This document shows, piece by piece, positions 34,823 to 45,775 of a DNA stretch of 64,000 nucleotides. Each line of letters opens with the position of its first letter. Position 1 is the first letter of the stretch. The notes beneath the pieces are model-generated. The model made no database searches. It worked only from the letters and a program-made list of their open reading frames with translations, and was not told where the DNA came from. The translations under genes and the position numbers were made by a program. Origin of the DNA: Pictodentalium vernedei (taxonomy: Eukaryota; Mollusca; Scaphopoda; Dentaliida; Dentaliidae); assembly GCA_031216915.1 (NCBI GenBank), contig CM062292.1, positions 208,403,262-208,467,261 on the forward strand, in the 5' to 3' direction.

Positions 34823-35974
34823 AGGCCTGGTGTGAGGCGAAGTATTACGGAGACTACGAGTAAAAAATAACAGCGATCTTGTTGCCTTGGACTAGATGCT
34901 ATGTTTTGGCCAGGTCTTTAATTTACCCCGGGTGCAGCGTAATGTCCTCTTGCCATTATCATACCATACAAGTTATTTCCATTGCTGAACATCGTGTAAA
35001 CCCAGCAACCGACAGGAAATATAATCCGTAAACTAAAACTGCTAGATATTACATTTTATCTTACAACCAATCGATTTTCCCCCGATGCAAGCTAAAAAGT
35101 CTAAACTGATACAAATTCGAATCAGCCACAGTAACTTCTGCGAGCATGAGCGATCATTCGATTCAGAAAGAGAACGTTTTTACCTGCACTCATCGACAAC
35201 TGATTACACGTGTCTCGGTCACCGTTTTGATAGCAGTAATTACGTGACAAATAAATCACCAACTCCGCGAAATAAATAAGTCTAGATCGATTTTTGTCAT
35301 GGTGATATTTTTATACAGGCCTACCATGCGTTGAAGCTGAAAAATAAAACAAAGAAACACACGGCTGAAACGCTACTATAAACTTCGGCGGTTCTAATAC
35401 AAATGAAACAGTGAATTGGGATTACGTCAAGCGCAGCTCAAGAACGTAATATCATGACGTCATCATAATCTTCATTCATAAAAAAACAATTCATAGACGC
35501 TAAATGGTTGTCAAAATACATGCAGACAAGCCAAGAAAGGGAGAAATATTCTACGATAAAGTGGTTATTACCACCAAGTGGATTTCGAGATGGTCAGAGA
35601 TGGTAAGATACATTTGTCATCACCACTAAGTTTAGATCGAGAAACTTGTATCAAGCCGAGATGGTGTTCATATTAAGTATCGCGGCGATCCCTTAGGACT
35701 CAAAAACTAGGGCTATTGACTGAAAGTGTGTCTGTACTTCTTGTTCCTTTTCACAATATCCAAAACGTTATTTGGGCATAAGCCTACTCCATGAGTGTTT
35801 AGGTTACAATTCACCATGAACGTGTTGGAGGTGAAATAGTTTGTGCTGCACCTACAAAACAGACATGCAAATTGTGATTCAATAATGGAAAGCCCAGAAT
35901 GGTTTATTCAACACCTTTAATAGTAGGAGATGTGGTGAACGTGCCCTATTGGCCGAACCTCGCCTCGGGCCTCG
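34823..35974. other. No recognisable gene
   Basis: Unique-looking DNA with short ORFs only. Confidence 0.5.
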
Positions 35975-36240
35975 GAAGTGACGTCATAGTTACTTGACCC
36001 AGTTACGCCATGTTTGGTTGCCATGGTAGTCCATGTAACGTCATCCCCATAGTGAAACGTGGTCTTAGTGTGCATGCGCAGCGCTTTTTGTTATGGTGAC
36101 TTGTGTTTCCGTACTCTATTTTGTATACTGAAGGCCGCCACCTTGGTTTCTATGGTAACACGCGGTTGCTATGTGACTCAAAGGCCTACAAAAGGACAGT
36201 GTGTGTTCTGGGGTGCGTTCGATTAAAAATGGCAACTTTA
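35975..36240 (+). repeat. Solo arm of the CpG-rich inverted-repeat family
   Basis: Same order of blocks as the arms at 31985 and 13268(-): 'tgacgtca' (35979-35986), 'ttggttgccatggtag', 'catagtgaaacgtgg', 'tgcatgcgcagcgc', 'ttggtttctatggtaacac', 'gttgctatgtgactcaaag'. No partner arm lies nearby. Confidence 0.75.
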
Positions 36241-36299
36241 ATGACTTGATATAAAGCGTTTCTGTTTTACCGGGTCGTCGAGGGAAGGGTGCTTGGGGA

Positions 36300-36805
36300 T
36301 TGCAATAGAAATCGGTGAGCTGGAGTTAGGGTAAGAAGATCATTGGACGAGCTGTGCGAGAAAATTGCGTCAGCTTTTGAGGAGTACCTGCATTGATCTT
36401 TTGGGAGTCATTGTTGTTCAAAGTGAGGTAGAAATCGCCGGAGTTGAAGCAAAATCGGGAAAGGTGAGGGAAGATGGTGCCAAATATCCAGATTATGAGT
36501 AGCAGAATCCCTGGAACATTTCGTTTTAGAATGTCCCAAATACTTACCTACTTACGTAGAATAAGACGCCTTGAGAAACCAAGTAAGAATGGGATGAAAG
36601 CATGAAAGATAAGTAGTTGAGGGATGACCTAAGAGAAAGGGTCAACACTATAGTTGGGCATCTTGAGAAAGCACCAGTGGGGAAATTATAAGACAGTGTG
36701 TGTCGGAATGCATTGAGATTAGGGGAGAGTGAAGGAGGAAGTACTCCGATGGCAACGGGATTGCGAACGCCTTCTCTTGAGAGGACCATGGCAAATCAGT
36801 GGAAG
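36300..36805 (+). pseudogene. LINE 3' end remnant
   Basis: The frame starting at 36478 reads 'CQIS...' and then 'ESLEHFVLECPKYLPTYVE'. This is the C-terminal CCHC-type motif found after the reverse transcriptase in many non-LTR retrotransposons (C-x2-C-x9-H-x4-C), with the second Cys now Ser and a TGA in between. The sequence continues to an (ATT)n tract at 36806, which would suit a LINE 3' tail. It is heavily degraded. The 5' limit is arbitrary. Confidence 0.5.
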
Positions 36806-36885
36806 ACCCAATTATTAATATTATTATTATTATTATTGTTATTATTATTGTTATTATTATTATTTTAATAATAATAATAATAATC
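36806..36885 (+). repeat. (ATT)n then (AAT)n microsatellite
   Basis: ATT/GTT triplets followed by AAT triplets. Possibly the tail of the LINE remnant that precedes it. Confidence 0.95.
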
Positions 36886-37008
36886 ACCAGAAATAGGGCG
36901 TTGCATCATAATATTGAATTTCACTATATTGTCGGAGTGAGCGGTGATTAGGTAGTTTGAGTAAAAAATAGGGTAGGGAACGGTTTGCAAAAAAAAAGAC
37001 AGTGGACG

Positions 37009-37033
37009 TTGGGGGGGGGGGGGGGGGGGGGGG
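37009..37033 (+). repeat. Poly(G) run
   Basis: An uninterrupted run of about 25 G directly abutting the left end of the 37.0-38.1 kb element. Confidence 0.95.
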
Positions 37034-37035
37034 TT

Positions 37036-38092
37036 GGTACGGACGTTTCGTCCGCCAGCCGAATCGCCTGCTTGCAATTTTGCAATTATACCCGAATCGT
37101 CCGCTTGTAGTTTGTCCCAAATCGTCCGCCAAGGGTTTGAAAATCAACAAAACATCGGATGGAAAATAACTTTAATGATATTTATACAATGCCATATAGA
37201 ACAGAACATTAAATAGTTCGACATAGCTTTTTTAAATGTACAATATAGCATATCGTTCAAAAATGTTTCTTGACATAAATTCTTATTCTGTATTTGTGCA
37301 CTAAGTTTATGATTATTCATTGGTCAATTATAACAATTTTCTTTAATTTTTTTCCGAATTTTGCGATTATTCATGGTTAAGCACGATGATGCCTTTCAAT
37401 GAATACTTGCAAAATTATAAGATTTTTTATCATAGAAAGTAATATACTATAAGTTTGATGAGTTTCTTGGTATAGTTAATTTTTTATAATTTTTATAATA
37501 TATTCGCTAATAATTTTGCGATTATTATTTGTTAAGCGCCAATGGCGCCTTTCAATGAATAATTACAAAATTATAAGATTTTTTATGGAACTTAATATAC
37601 TTTAAGAAGTTTTGCTGTCTTCAAGAATAATTTTATATAATTTAATTATTATAGTTGATCCTTTCAATGAATGATTGCAAAATTGAGCACTGTTGGAGCA
37701 TTACAAATTAATGTTTGCTGGTCAATAAATTAATTTCTACCAACTAATTAAACATTGAATAAACATTAATCAGAGCCATGATTAACTATGTAGAAATTAA
37801 TTAGATGGCTAAGTAGTTTATTGTGTTCTGGCATGTCTGTGTTCAAAGTCTCGTGTATGAAATTTTAATGCAAGGAGGTACATTATGATTTATTATAATA
37901 GATGATATACGATACCTTTTTTTAAAAATCCAAGATAAATGAAAAAAATGGTCAAAACTACAAACAATTCTAAATTTCCCGCCAGCGAGCGAGTTTCGGA
38001 CGATTTGGGTAAACTTGCAGCGAACGTCTTGGGTAAAATTGCAGGGACGATTCGGCTAGCGGACGATATGGGTGTAATTCTTAGGGGGTACC
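37036..38092. mobile_element. 1.06 kb inverted-repeat element with cgtccgc subterminal repeats
   Basis: The left end (37036-37135) has 'cgtccgccagccgaatcgcc', 'tgcaattttgcaatta' and 'cccaaatcgtccgcc'. The right end (37985-38092), in reverse complement, has 'cgtccgctagccgaatcgtc', 'tgcaattttacccaag' and 'cccaaatcgtccg' in the same order. The outermost bases are 'ggtac' on both sides. The AT-rich middle carries three ~135-160 bp units with 'cctttcaatgaat' and 'gcaaaatt'. No coding capacity. It lies 0.6 kb upstream of the PCMT start codon. Confidence 0.75.
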
Positions 38093-38689
38093 ATGCATTT
38101 TATTTTAATTATGGGTCAGTTTCTTTTGATTTTTACCACCAATTCGTCGTTCACACTTCTTGATAATAATGTGTGTCTGAGTCCTTGACCCGAAGTGTTG
38201 AGATTTTATTTATGAAAGTACTCCGTATCACATTCCAGGTTTCTTCTGTTACTATCACATGTAAACAAGTCAAGGTCGCCCGGTTCGCAACATAATCAGC
38301 ATTTGGCAGCGCTTTGGATGTCTGCAGGACGAGTGGTCCATGCTTTAACATCTACATTTCAAAAGATACTTTTTATCATCCAGAGAGAAGCTTTCTTATT
38401 CGAAAACATCCAGATACAAAGTCAGAATGTGAAATCATATCAGCATCTGTCACTGACTCACATGCTTTCACATTTGGTGAACGTTACGGCGAATGATCTC
38501 CTAATTTGTAAACAACAGTTTCTGAAGAACTCCTTCAGTGTCTTTTTGCGTAACGTCAATTTGCGTAACGTCCATCTGAGTGCACCACTGTTTGGTCACG
38601 ATCGGACCAGAAGAAATGCTACGGATTCTTCGCATAGTTTTACTTCTGAATTAATACATTTTCTATCAGATAAACTAAAAGTGAATAAA
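38093..38689 (+). promoter_or_regulatory. Presumed promoter/5' UTR of the PCMT-like gene
   Basis: The interval between the inverted-repeat element and the PCMT start codon must contain the 5' UTR and probably the promoter. No TATA box or clear CpG island was identified. Upstream ORFs (38314-38496, and an in-frame extension from 38303) are present; I treat them as untranslated or upstream ORFs, because known PCMT proteins start at the MAW-type sequence. Confidence 0.4.
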
Positions 38690-38744
38690 ATGGCTTGGAG
38701 ATCAAGTGGCAATAACAACACAAGTCTTGTGGAAAACCTTGAAA
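38690..38744 (+). CDS. PCMT1: Protein-L-isoaspartate O-methyltransferase, exon 1 (partial)
   Basis: The ATG at 38690 is in good context (A at -3, G at +4) and opens 18 codons, 'MAWRSSGNNNTSLVENLE'. One extra base follows, then a consensus splice donor 'gtgagt' at 38745. Animal PCMT proteins start with MAW[KR]S-x-G and a Leu-rich helix. The Drosophila start is very similar (MAWRS-x-G-x-NN), and in vertebrate genes the first coding exon also ends just after this helix, within a codon. The enzyme methylates isoaspartyl residues in damaged proteins using S-adenosylmethionine (cytosolic). The catalytic SAM-binding domain would lie in later exons. None was recognised downstream, so intron 1 is either at least 25 kb long or contains exons I missed. 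Confidence 0.8.
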
Positions 38745-40125
38745 GTGAGTGTATGGATTCGAGTTGAAGGGTTGAGACAGCATCTTCAGTAACTCATGCA
38801 TAATATTCCTAGCAACGGCTTTCCAAAATTATCTTTGTCAATTGGAATTGTCCCCTTTTCAGGAACCAATTAAATTCCGTACATGTATGATGATGTATTC
38901 CATATATCTTGGATGACTGAAGAATTGCACACTTACCTCCAAACATTTCTCGCCACACCAGCCAGCCACATCCCACAAATGAATGCACACCCACTGCCAT
39001 GTTTACGAAAATTTGTACCCCGTTTATTTCCCTAACACTAGTAACAGTTAATTTTTTCTCTGTCAAACTTAAAAGGCACAATTTCAGAATTTGAAAAATA
39101 AGTGTGCTTCCCAAATGAGAGTAAAATTGAATACAGATGATGTGGCGGTATCGGATCATTGGCGGTAACGGATCACTTTGAAATTTTATTTTGAATAACA
39201 ATAAAGTTATCGTTTTTCTGTGAACTTACTAGGAGGCCATATTTTTGAAGGCAATTTATTTCTTGCACCAAATACCAAATATTAGCTTCTCACTCAATAT
39301 AGGGGTACTCGTAAACAATAAATAACTTTTGTGCATGCGCTGTGAGATCTTAAGTTGCAGAAAAGCGAAGATACAAGGACGGCAAAAAGTTGTTTGTTTT
39401 CTGATAATGACATACAGAAGGAACAAATTTCTGTTATGAGTTACTTCATATGAATACATGTGTGATTTCCTAAACCAGAAAAAATGCTGTGTTTCCATTT
39501 TAAGTTATAACAGTAACTTGTCTTAAGGCTCCCTTTTCCTTGTGTAGCGGATCACCCATTTCCACACTGTTCATCGATATGGACACACACGGTCGCACAA
39601 AATGTTAACGAGAATAAACCGCTTCCCACCCCAAAATGATATTAACTGCAAAGATGGCAGGGATGGCTGTGATGTCATATTAAATCAAGCAGCAGGGTGT
39701 TAACACCATCGGTACTGCCCTTCAAATAGCACTGCAGCTGTGCGGATCGGGAAGGGGTTGGGGAGGTTGAAAACTGTCAAATCTCAAGACATTTCAAGCA
39801 AAAAATGAACGAAATTTGGGAAGATGGATCACAGAAATGGTGCTAATGGGGGTGGGAGCTATGACAGCCCCCCCTCCCCCCCAAACATCGGAGAACTCTG
39901 GCATTTTCGTCGGATGACTTTACTCACCTTATGGCCATATTCGACAAATGGTAAAATGCGCATTCCGAACCTTCGCATTCAGATGTATTGGAGATGTCAC
40001 TGGGTTCTTTCTGGCCTTGGTTGGACTAACACTAACACCCAGACAGAGGGTTGACAGGGGGCAACGATGGCAAACATAAAGGTGGGGGGGGGGGGGGGGG
40101 GCTCTAGGCCACGCTGGCGTGGACA

Positions 40126-40182
40126 GGGGGCTACACTTCGACATGTTAGATCACAGATTCAACATGTTGAAGCGTAGCCCCC
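40126..40182. repeat. Hairpin with ~22 bp arms
   Basis: 'gggggctacacttcgacatg' is mirrored by 'catgttgaagcgtagccccc' with two mismatches. Confidence 0.8.
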
Positions 40183-41086
40183 GTCGGAGCCAGAGTAGCC
40201 CTCTCCCCTTTTGAAAATTGGTGCGCTGGTCTATTATGGCAGAGGTCCTGCATTGGATCTCTGGTTGAGCAAACTTAGCGAGGTTTCAGAGCAGGCGCTG
40301 ACAGCATCAACTGTGCCTTTGGTGAAGTTGATTCTGCCATGCCGTACATCCCAACGGGTGGGGGTGCAAAGTGTCTGTCTCCTGTATGCAGAGGGAGACT
40401 GGTGTACAGGATAAAGATTCCCCTAGAGTATTTGAGAACAGAAAGGACACAAAACTGCCCCACTCCCCGCGTAGTTCACAGTTATCTGTGCCAGTGGGCA
40501 AAGAAGAAACTTTAATACAAGTTGTAAACCGCTAACCCTTGCAAAACATTTCTAGCCTAACTAGCCTTTTCAGTAAAGTAAAAATATGAAAACATTATGA
40601 GAATTTTTGTCACCCCCCCCCCCCCCCCCCTCACACCAAGAAAAAAAATCCACAATACTCTAATCGTATAGTAGTGGTATGTACCCATGTACCCTTGTAA
40701 GTCGCCCGTAACTGGTATTAACTTAATGGGTTATGTTTTCATATGTCTTGTATAGGTAATATAGACAGTTAGGCCTGGTGATACTGTGGTTGGGGGTAAT
40801 GTATGGGGGTTCAGTATTAGTATTTAGTACTGTTAATTTCCTTTAATGCTTTATAATATAACTAAAGTACACAGTCGGTAATGCCAAGCCTTATTCAAAA
40901 AGGGGGGGGGGACAATCCCTGGTAGTTTAGAACGGGGGTATTGTATGGGTGGGCTATATCCCTGAAAGACCCATGATGATAATACCTTATCGACTGCGTG
41001 GTATTATTCTATAACTGGTATGGGTAATTGGTAATGTAAGGATGTATTGTGGAGTGGTGGTAATGTCTGGTAGTTTGCCTGGCCGA

Positions 41087-41293
41087 ACCTTCCTGTCTGT
41101 CCCCGGGGGTCCTGCCTTCAGTGCCCGCCTGCCTGCCTAACCTGAAATGAGGCGAGGAGTCACTCGATCGAGTGACTCCACATATGACTCGAACGACTGC
41201 CTCCGCGGGTCCTGTCTGCCTGAACGACTCTTCGACTCATTTCAGGTTAGGCAGGCCAGGCAGGCAGGACCCCTAGGGCAGACAGGAAGGTTA
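41087..41293. repeat. GC-rich fold-back with an internal perfect palindrome
   Basis: The outer arms 41087-41151 ('aaccttcctgtctg' ... 'gcctaacctgaaatgag') and 41236-41293 ('ctcatttcaggttaggc' ... 'cagacaggaaggtt') are inverted copies. Inside is a perfect 24 bp palindrome centred on 'cgatcg' at 41156-41179. Surrounding 'ggcaggcaggc' repeats are low-complexity. Confidence 0.8.
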
Positions 41294-42239
41294 AGCCTGG
41301 TAGGCAGGGCCCTGCAGGCAGGACCTGTGGGGGCAGGTAGGCAGGCAGGCAGAAAACCCAACATCATGGTTTTCACATGAACAGTGACTCCCCTAAAAGT
41401 AGTCCCCTTCCTTCTATGGGAAGTTAACACTGGCTCCCCCGAATTGCTCCTCGAAAAAAATCTCCCAAATAGGACCTGATTCATACGTCCTATACTACTA
41501 GCATGTTGTTGAGCTGCCAGTTGTTCATCTTTGTTGATTTATTTTTTCCCGGTACTCTAAATTCCATACATACACTGTACATGTAGTAGTGCTGAAACAG
41601 TTAGCCGGATAACCGGTTTGCAACTGGTTATTGGCGTAACTGGTTGAAAAAACTGTCAACCAGATAACTGCTATACCTATAGTTGATGGGATACCGTCGG
41701 AAAAATAAATAGTATTTGGCTGCAAGACGTTATAATACTTTTGTTGACACAAGCATTGTCAAAGCTACCAAACATTTGTCGATTTACAGTGATGTGTAGT
41801 CGATGTAACATGAAAGGGTTAAAGTGTTGGAATGTTGAAAGAACAGTTATTTCTGTCGCTTGGGATGTCAGGTCGCAGATAAATGTCTGTTACTTTGTAT
41901 CAAACTGCCAACAGTGGAGTGCACTGAAGGTTGTTTTCTGTGTGGGCAGCAGTGAGCACGTGCCTGTCAGTGTAACATTGTCTTCTACAGACAAATTTGA
42001 CATTCTTCTCTTTGCTGAGGTGTTGTTGATTGCAGATTATAATGCTGAAAAAATCCCTCAGTGTGTGTAATGGTTCGTTCGAAATAAATTGACTGTTTGG
42101 TACTTTACAAACATATTTCAGAAAAAAATATGTTTTGATTTTATTGAGCTGTTTAAAAGTATGAATGTATGACATAAAAAACCTATTTTAAAATCTAGCA
42201 TTGTAAAATTCATTTTTCAATTGTCATTGTCGGACGAGC

Positions 42240-43807
42240 GGATCTTGGTCAATGGGGCATATAATAATTTCTTACCACACCCCTTTCATGACTTGCAACA
42301 TATTCCCGCCAGAAATTTCAGTTTGAGGAATAGGCAAATGTAATTTGTAAATGTGGAACTGTTTGTGACTTTTGTCTTAGCAGTGAACAGAAAAAGATAT
42401 TAAAAAAATTAGGATTATATATTCACTCTTTGATCATATCAAATTCAAGCCACTCAAGGTAAGAGGCTCTTTGCTAATACAGTTAACTAATAACTATGCC
42501 TAACTACAATTTACTAACTGGTTGGAAAATTCTTAACTAATATCAATGACATTTGTCCCTCACTTCAAATGTGTGCCCGTGGGAACAAATTGCATATGCG
42601 ATTTTTGTTTCAGGTTTGCTGCATGCCGTGTGCTTTTCAAATGGCAAGGCCTGTTTTTGTGTCCGGGCGATGCAGGGTGATCACAGTTATGATGTATCAT
42701 CACTATTATGTGGGACCATCGCAGTCATATAAATTGTTGATGATCGTTTGCACATTGACGATTCCTGTTGGCACTTGATGGTGTTCGTTTGTATACTTTT
42801 TGTGAAAGTCAGGTGGCAGTGTTTTTAGTGTTGAAACAATTACCTATTTTTCAAAGTCGACTATTCGACGGGAGTAATCGATTCAAAATCGACTAGTCAG
42901 CTTTTCTGTTGAAAACATAATTGTCTCAGTAAATTAGGTGATAAGAGACTGTTACATGTAAGTTGATAACCCTTTCGTTTAATGACTTGTTTGACAGGTG
43001 TTTGATGAAGTTTCCTTGTCAAAGTCATGAATGTAGTAGCTGGTCTCTTTTTCGTATTTTGAGTTTTTTAAAACGTCGTGCATATTATAACTTTAACCAT
43101 TCAGTAAATAAATTAGGATACCTGGGAAGTGCATGCCTCCTAGTCTTCTGTCCGTACAGTGGAAAAAGTACCCAGTGATGTTAAAACAGAAGATTCGTGA
43201 ATTTGCAAAATGTTTGAAGTGTTTTTAAGTGTGCCGCCATTCGCCCGGTGCAATTAATTAAAAACTCCTGGGTCAAATTTTGTGACGGACAGTTTCTTCA
43301 CCTTCATATCCGGTCTTCGCCAGCTTGCACCCAAACCAGTACAGTAATATCATAGAATATGGAGCAGCTTTCTCGGTGTTTCGGGCATGTATTTTATTTT
43401 TATATCAATTAAAAAGTGTGGGCTTCTGGGTGACTTGGGTGAGGGACAGAACGCTTGCATGAATTAACGGCATCTTTGAAGTTGTACATCAAAGTATTTT
43501 TCTTCAACGTGTGCCAGCGATTAGGTTAGGTGAAATCAGTGCTTGTAATGCTGCTGAAATCTAAGTTGTAACATTATCAGCATCAACAAACGACAATGAT
43601 TGCATTGATATCCACTTCTCAATACAATTTAAAATAGGTCCACCCCGAAGCAGAAACGTCTGATGTTTGTAATCATTAATCCCCACTATTGGCATTTTAC
43701 GACTTCATCTTGGAGTTTCCCGACTAGTCGACTGGCGGATTTCAGAGTCGATTTTTCCGAAAATCGAATCGACTTCGACTAGTCGACTAATCGTTTCAAC
43801 ACTAAGG
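42240..43807. repeat. Tandem duplication, unit 1 (1568 bp)
   Basis: 'ggatcttggtcaat' at 42240 recurs at 43808. The two units agree at roughly 98% with a few substitutions and a 6 bp indel ('gtgatt' near 44204). Each contains the same short ORFs (69-71 codons), which are simply copied repeat sequence. Confidence 0.95.
42826..43804. mobile_element. Nested hAT-like element, duplicated copy 1
   Basis: TIRs 'tagtgttgaaac' (42826-42837) and 'gtttcaacacta' (43793-43804), with 'gtcgactagtcga'-rich subterminal sequence. The left flank is 'agtgtttt', but the right flank is the duplication junction, so this copy has lost its right target duplication. Confidence 0.85.
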
Positions 43808-45378
43808 GGATCTTGGTCAATTGGGCATATAATAATTTCTTACCACACCCCTTTCATGACTTGCAACATATTCTCGCCAGAAATTTCAGTTCGAGGAATA
43901 GGCAAATGTAATTTGTAAATGTGGAACTGTTTGTGACTTTTGTCTTAGCAGTGAACAGAAAAAGATATTAAAAAAATTAGGATTATATATTCACTCTTTG
44001 ATCATATCAAATTCAAGCCACTCAAGGTAAGAGGCTCTTTGCTAATACAGTTAACTAATAACTATGCCTAACTACAATTTACTAACTGGTTGGAAAATTC
44101 TTAACTAATATCAATGACATTTGTCCCTCACTTCAAATGTGTGCCCGTGGGAACAAATTGCATATGCGATTTTTGTTTCAGGTTTGCTGCATGCCGTGTG
44201 CTTGTGATTTTCAAATGGCAAGGCCTGTTTTTGTGTCCGGGCGATGCAGGGTGATCACAGTTATGATGTATCATCACTATTATGTGGGACCATCGCAGTC
44301 ATATAAATTGTTGATGATCGTTTGCACATTGACGATTCCTGTTGGCACTTGATGGTGTTCATTTGTATACTTTTTGTGAAAGTCAGGTGGCAGTGTTTTT
44401 AGTGTTGAAACAATTACCTATTTTTCAAAGTCGACTATTCGACGGGAGTAATCGATTCAAAATCGACTAGTCAGCTTTTCTGTTGAAAACATAATTGTCT
44501 CAGTAAATTAGGTGATAAGAGACTGTTACATGTAAGTTGATAACCCTTTCGTTTAATGACTTGTTTGACAGGTGTTTGATGAAGTTTCCTTGTCAAAGTC
44601 ATGAATGTAGTAGCTGGTCTCTTTTTCGTATTTTGAGTTTTTTAAAACGTCATGCATTTTATAACTTTAACCATTCAGTAAATAAATTAGGATACCTGGG
44701 AAGTGCATGCCTCCTAGTCTTCTGTCCGTACAGTGGAAAAAGTACCCAGTGATGTTAAAACAGAAGTTTCGTGAATTTGCAAAATGTTTGAAGTGTTTTT
44801 AAGTGTGCTGCCATTCGCCCGGTGCAGTTAATTAAAAACTCCTGGGTCAAATTTTGTGACGGACAGTTTCTTCACCTTCATATCCGGTCTTCGCCAGCTC
44901 GCACCCAAACCAGTACAGTAATATCATAGAATATGGAGCAGCTTTCTTGGTGTTTCGGGCATGTATTTTATTTTTATATCAATTAAAAAGTGTGGGCATT
45001 TGGGCGACTTGGGTGAGGGACAGAATGCTTGCATGAATTAACGGCATCTTTGAAGTTGTACATCAAAGTATTTTTCTTCAACGTGTGCCAGTGATTAGGT
45101 TAGGGGAAATCAGTGCTTGTAATGCTGCTGAAATCTAAGTTGTAACATTATCAGCATCAACAAACGACAATGATTGCATTGATATCCACTTCTCAATACA
45201 ATTTAAAATAGGTCCACCCTGAAGCAGAAACATCTGATGTTTGTAATCATTAATCCCCACTATTGGCATTTTACGACTTCATCTTGGAGTTTCCCGACTA
45301 GTCGACTGGCGGATTCCAGAGTCGATTTTCCCGAAAATCGAATCGACTTCGACTAGTCGACTAATCGTTTCAACACTA
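43808..45378. repeat. Tandem duplication, unit 2
   Basis: Second unit, ending at the right terminus of the nested hAT copy 2. Confidence 0.95.
44400..45378. mobile_element. Nested hAT-like element, copy 2, with perfect 8 bp target duplication
   Basis: 979 bp. TIRs are 'tagtgttgaaac' (44400-44411) and 'gtttcaacacta' (45367-45378), flanked by 'agtgtttt' at 44392-44399 and again at 45379-45386. This is the copy with an intact insertion site, so it marks the original insertion into the host hAT element. No coding capacity. Confidence 0.9.
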
Positions 45379-45599
45379 AGTGTTTTGAACTGTTTTCTCA
45401 CCATAACTTACTGATTTTGCATCATAGACAATGCATTAATACCAGCGGTTAAAATTAACGGTTATCCGGTTGAAATCCAGTTATACCTGATGGTTAGCCG
45501 TCTACAAAAATGGGCCACCCGTTTCAGCACTAACATGTAGGCTTTCACGGTTACAATTCACCAATGAACCCTCAAACACCAACTGATACAAGCATGGAT

Positions 45600-45770
45600 G
45601 GACTGGAGTAAGAATGTTGAGGAGTTGACAATTACTCATCTCTGCTTGGTAGTTCTCATCAATGACTCTGACTTTCTCCACATATAAAACTGTCTCTGAC
45701 ACGATATGACCCTGGCTGTCGAAAAAGTCGCTAAACCCCAAAACCAATAATCAAGTAAATATCAATAAAC
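45600..45770 (+). mobile_element. 5'-truncated, diverged SINE
   Basis: 'ctcatctctgcttggtag', 'gacacgatatgaccctggct' and 'tcgctaaaccccaa' align with 16205-16320 of the SINE at 15968. The promoter part is missing. Confidence 0.65.
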
Positions 45771-45775
45771 AAGTT

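Larger units (their letters stand above)
38745..41586. other. Presumed PCMT intron 1; no other gene seen
   Basis: No credible exon was seen. Contains a 'tggcggtatcggatca' motif (39143-39158), a C/G-rich repeat around 39850-40200, poly-G and poly-C runs (40083-40100, 40613-40630) and palindromes listed separately. ORFs of 60-130 codons here have no recognisable domain. Confidence 0.45.
41587..45532. mobile_element. hAT-like element with perfect 8 bp target duplication
   Basis: Terminal inverted repeats are 'tagtgctgaaac' (41587-41598) and 'gtttcagcacta' (45521-45532). The 8 bases outside are 'acatgtag' on both sides (41579-41586 and 45533-45540). An 8 bp duplication with TAGTG-type ends fits the hAT superfamily. 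Subterminal regions are rich in 'ggttaaccgg'-like motifs. No hAT transposase domain was recognised, so it is probably non-autonomous. Its 3.95 kb length includes a nested hAT and a tandem duplication. Confidence 0.88.

Noticed and set aside
38303..38689. N-terminal extension of the PCMT protein
   Set aside because: It is open and in frame, but it lacks any conserved feature, and animal PCMT proteins begin at the MAW motif. I treat it as 5' UTR.
42569..44752. Two pairs of near-identical 69-71 codon ORFs as a duplicated gene
   Set aside because: They are copies made by the tandem duplication. One pair differs by an in-frame 6 bp indel with no protein signature, and all lie in non-coding hAT-like DNA.
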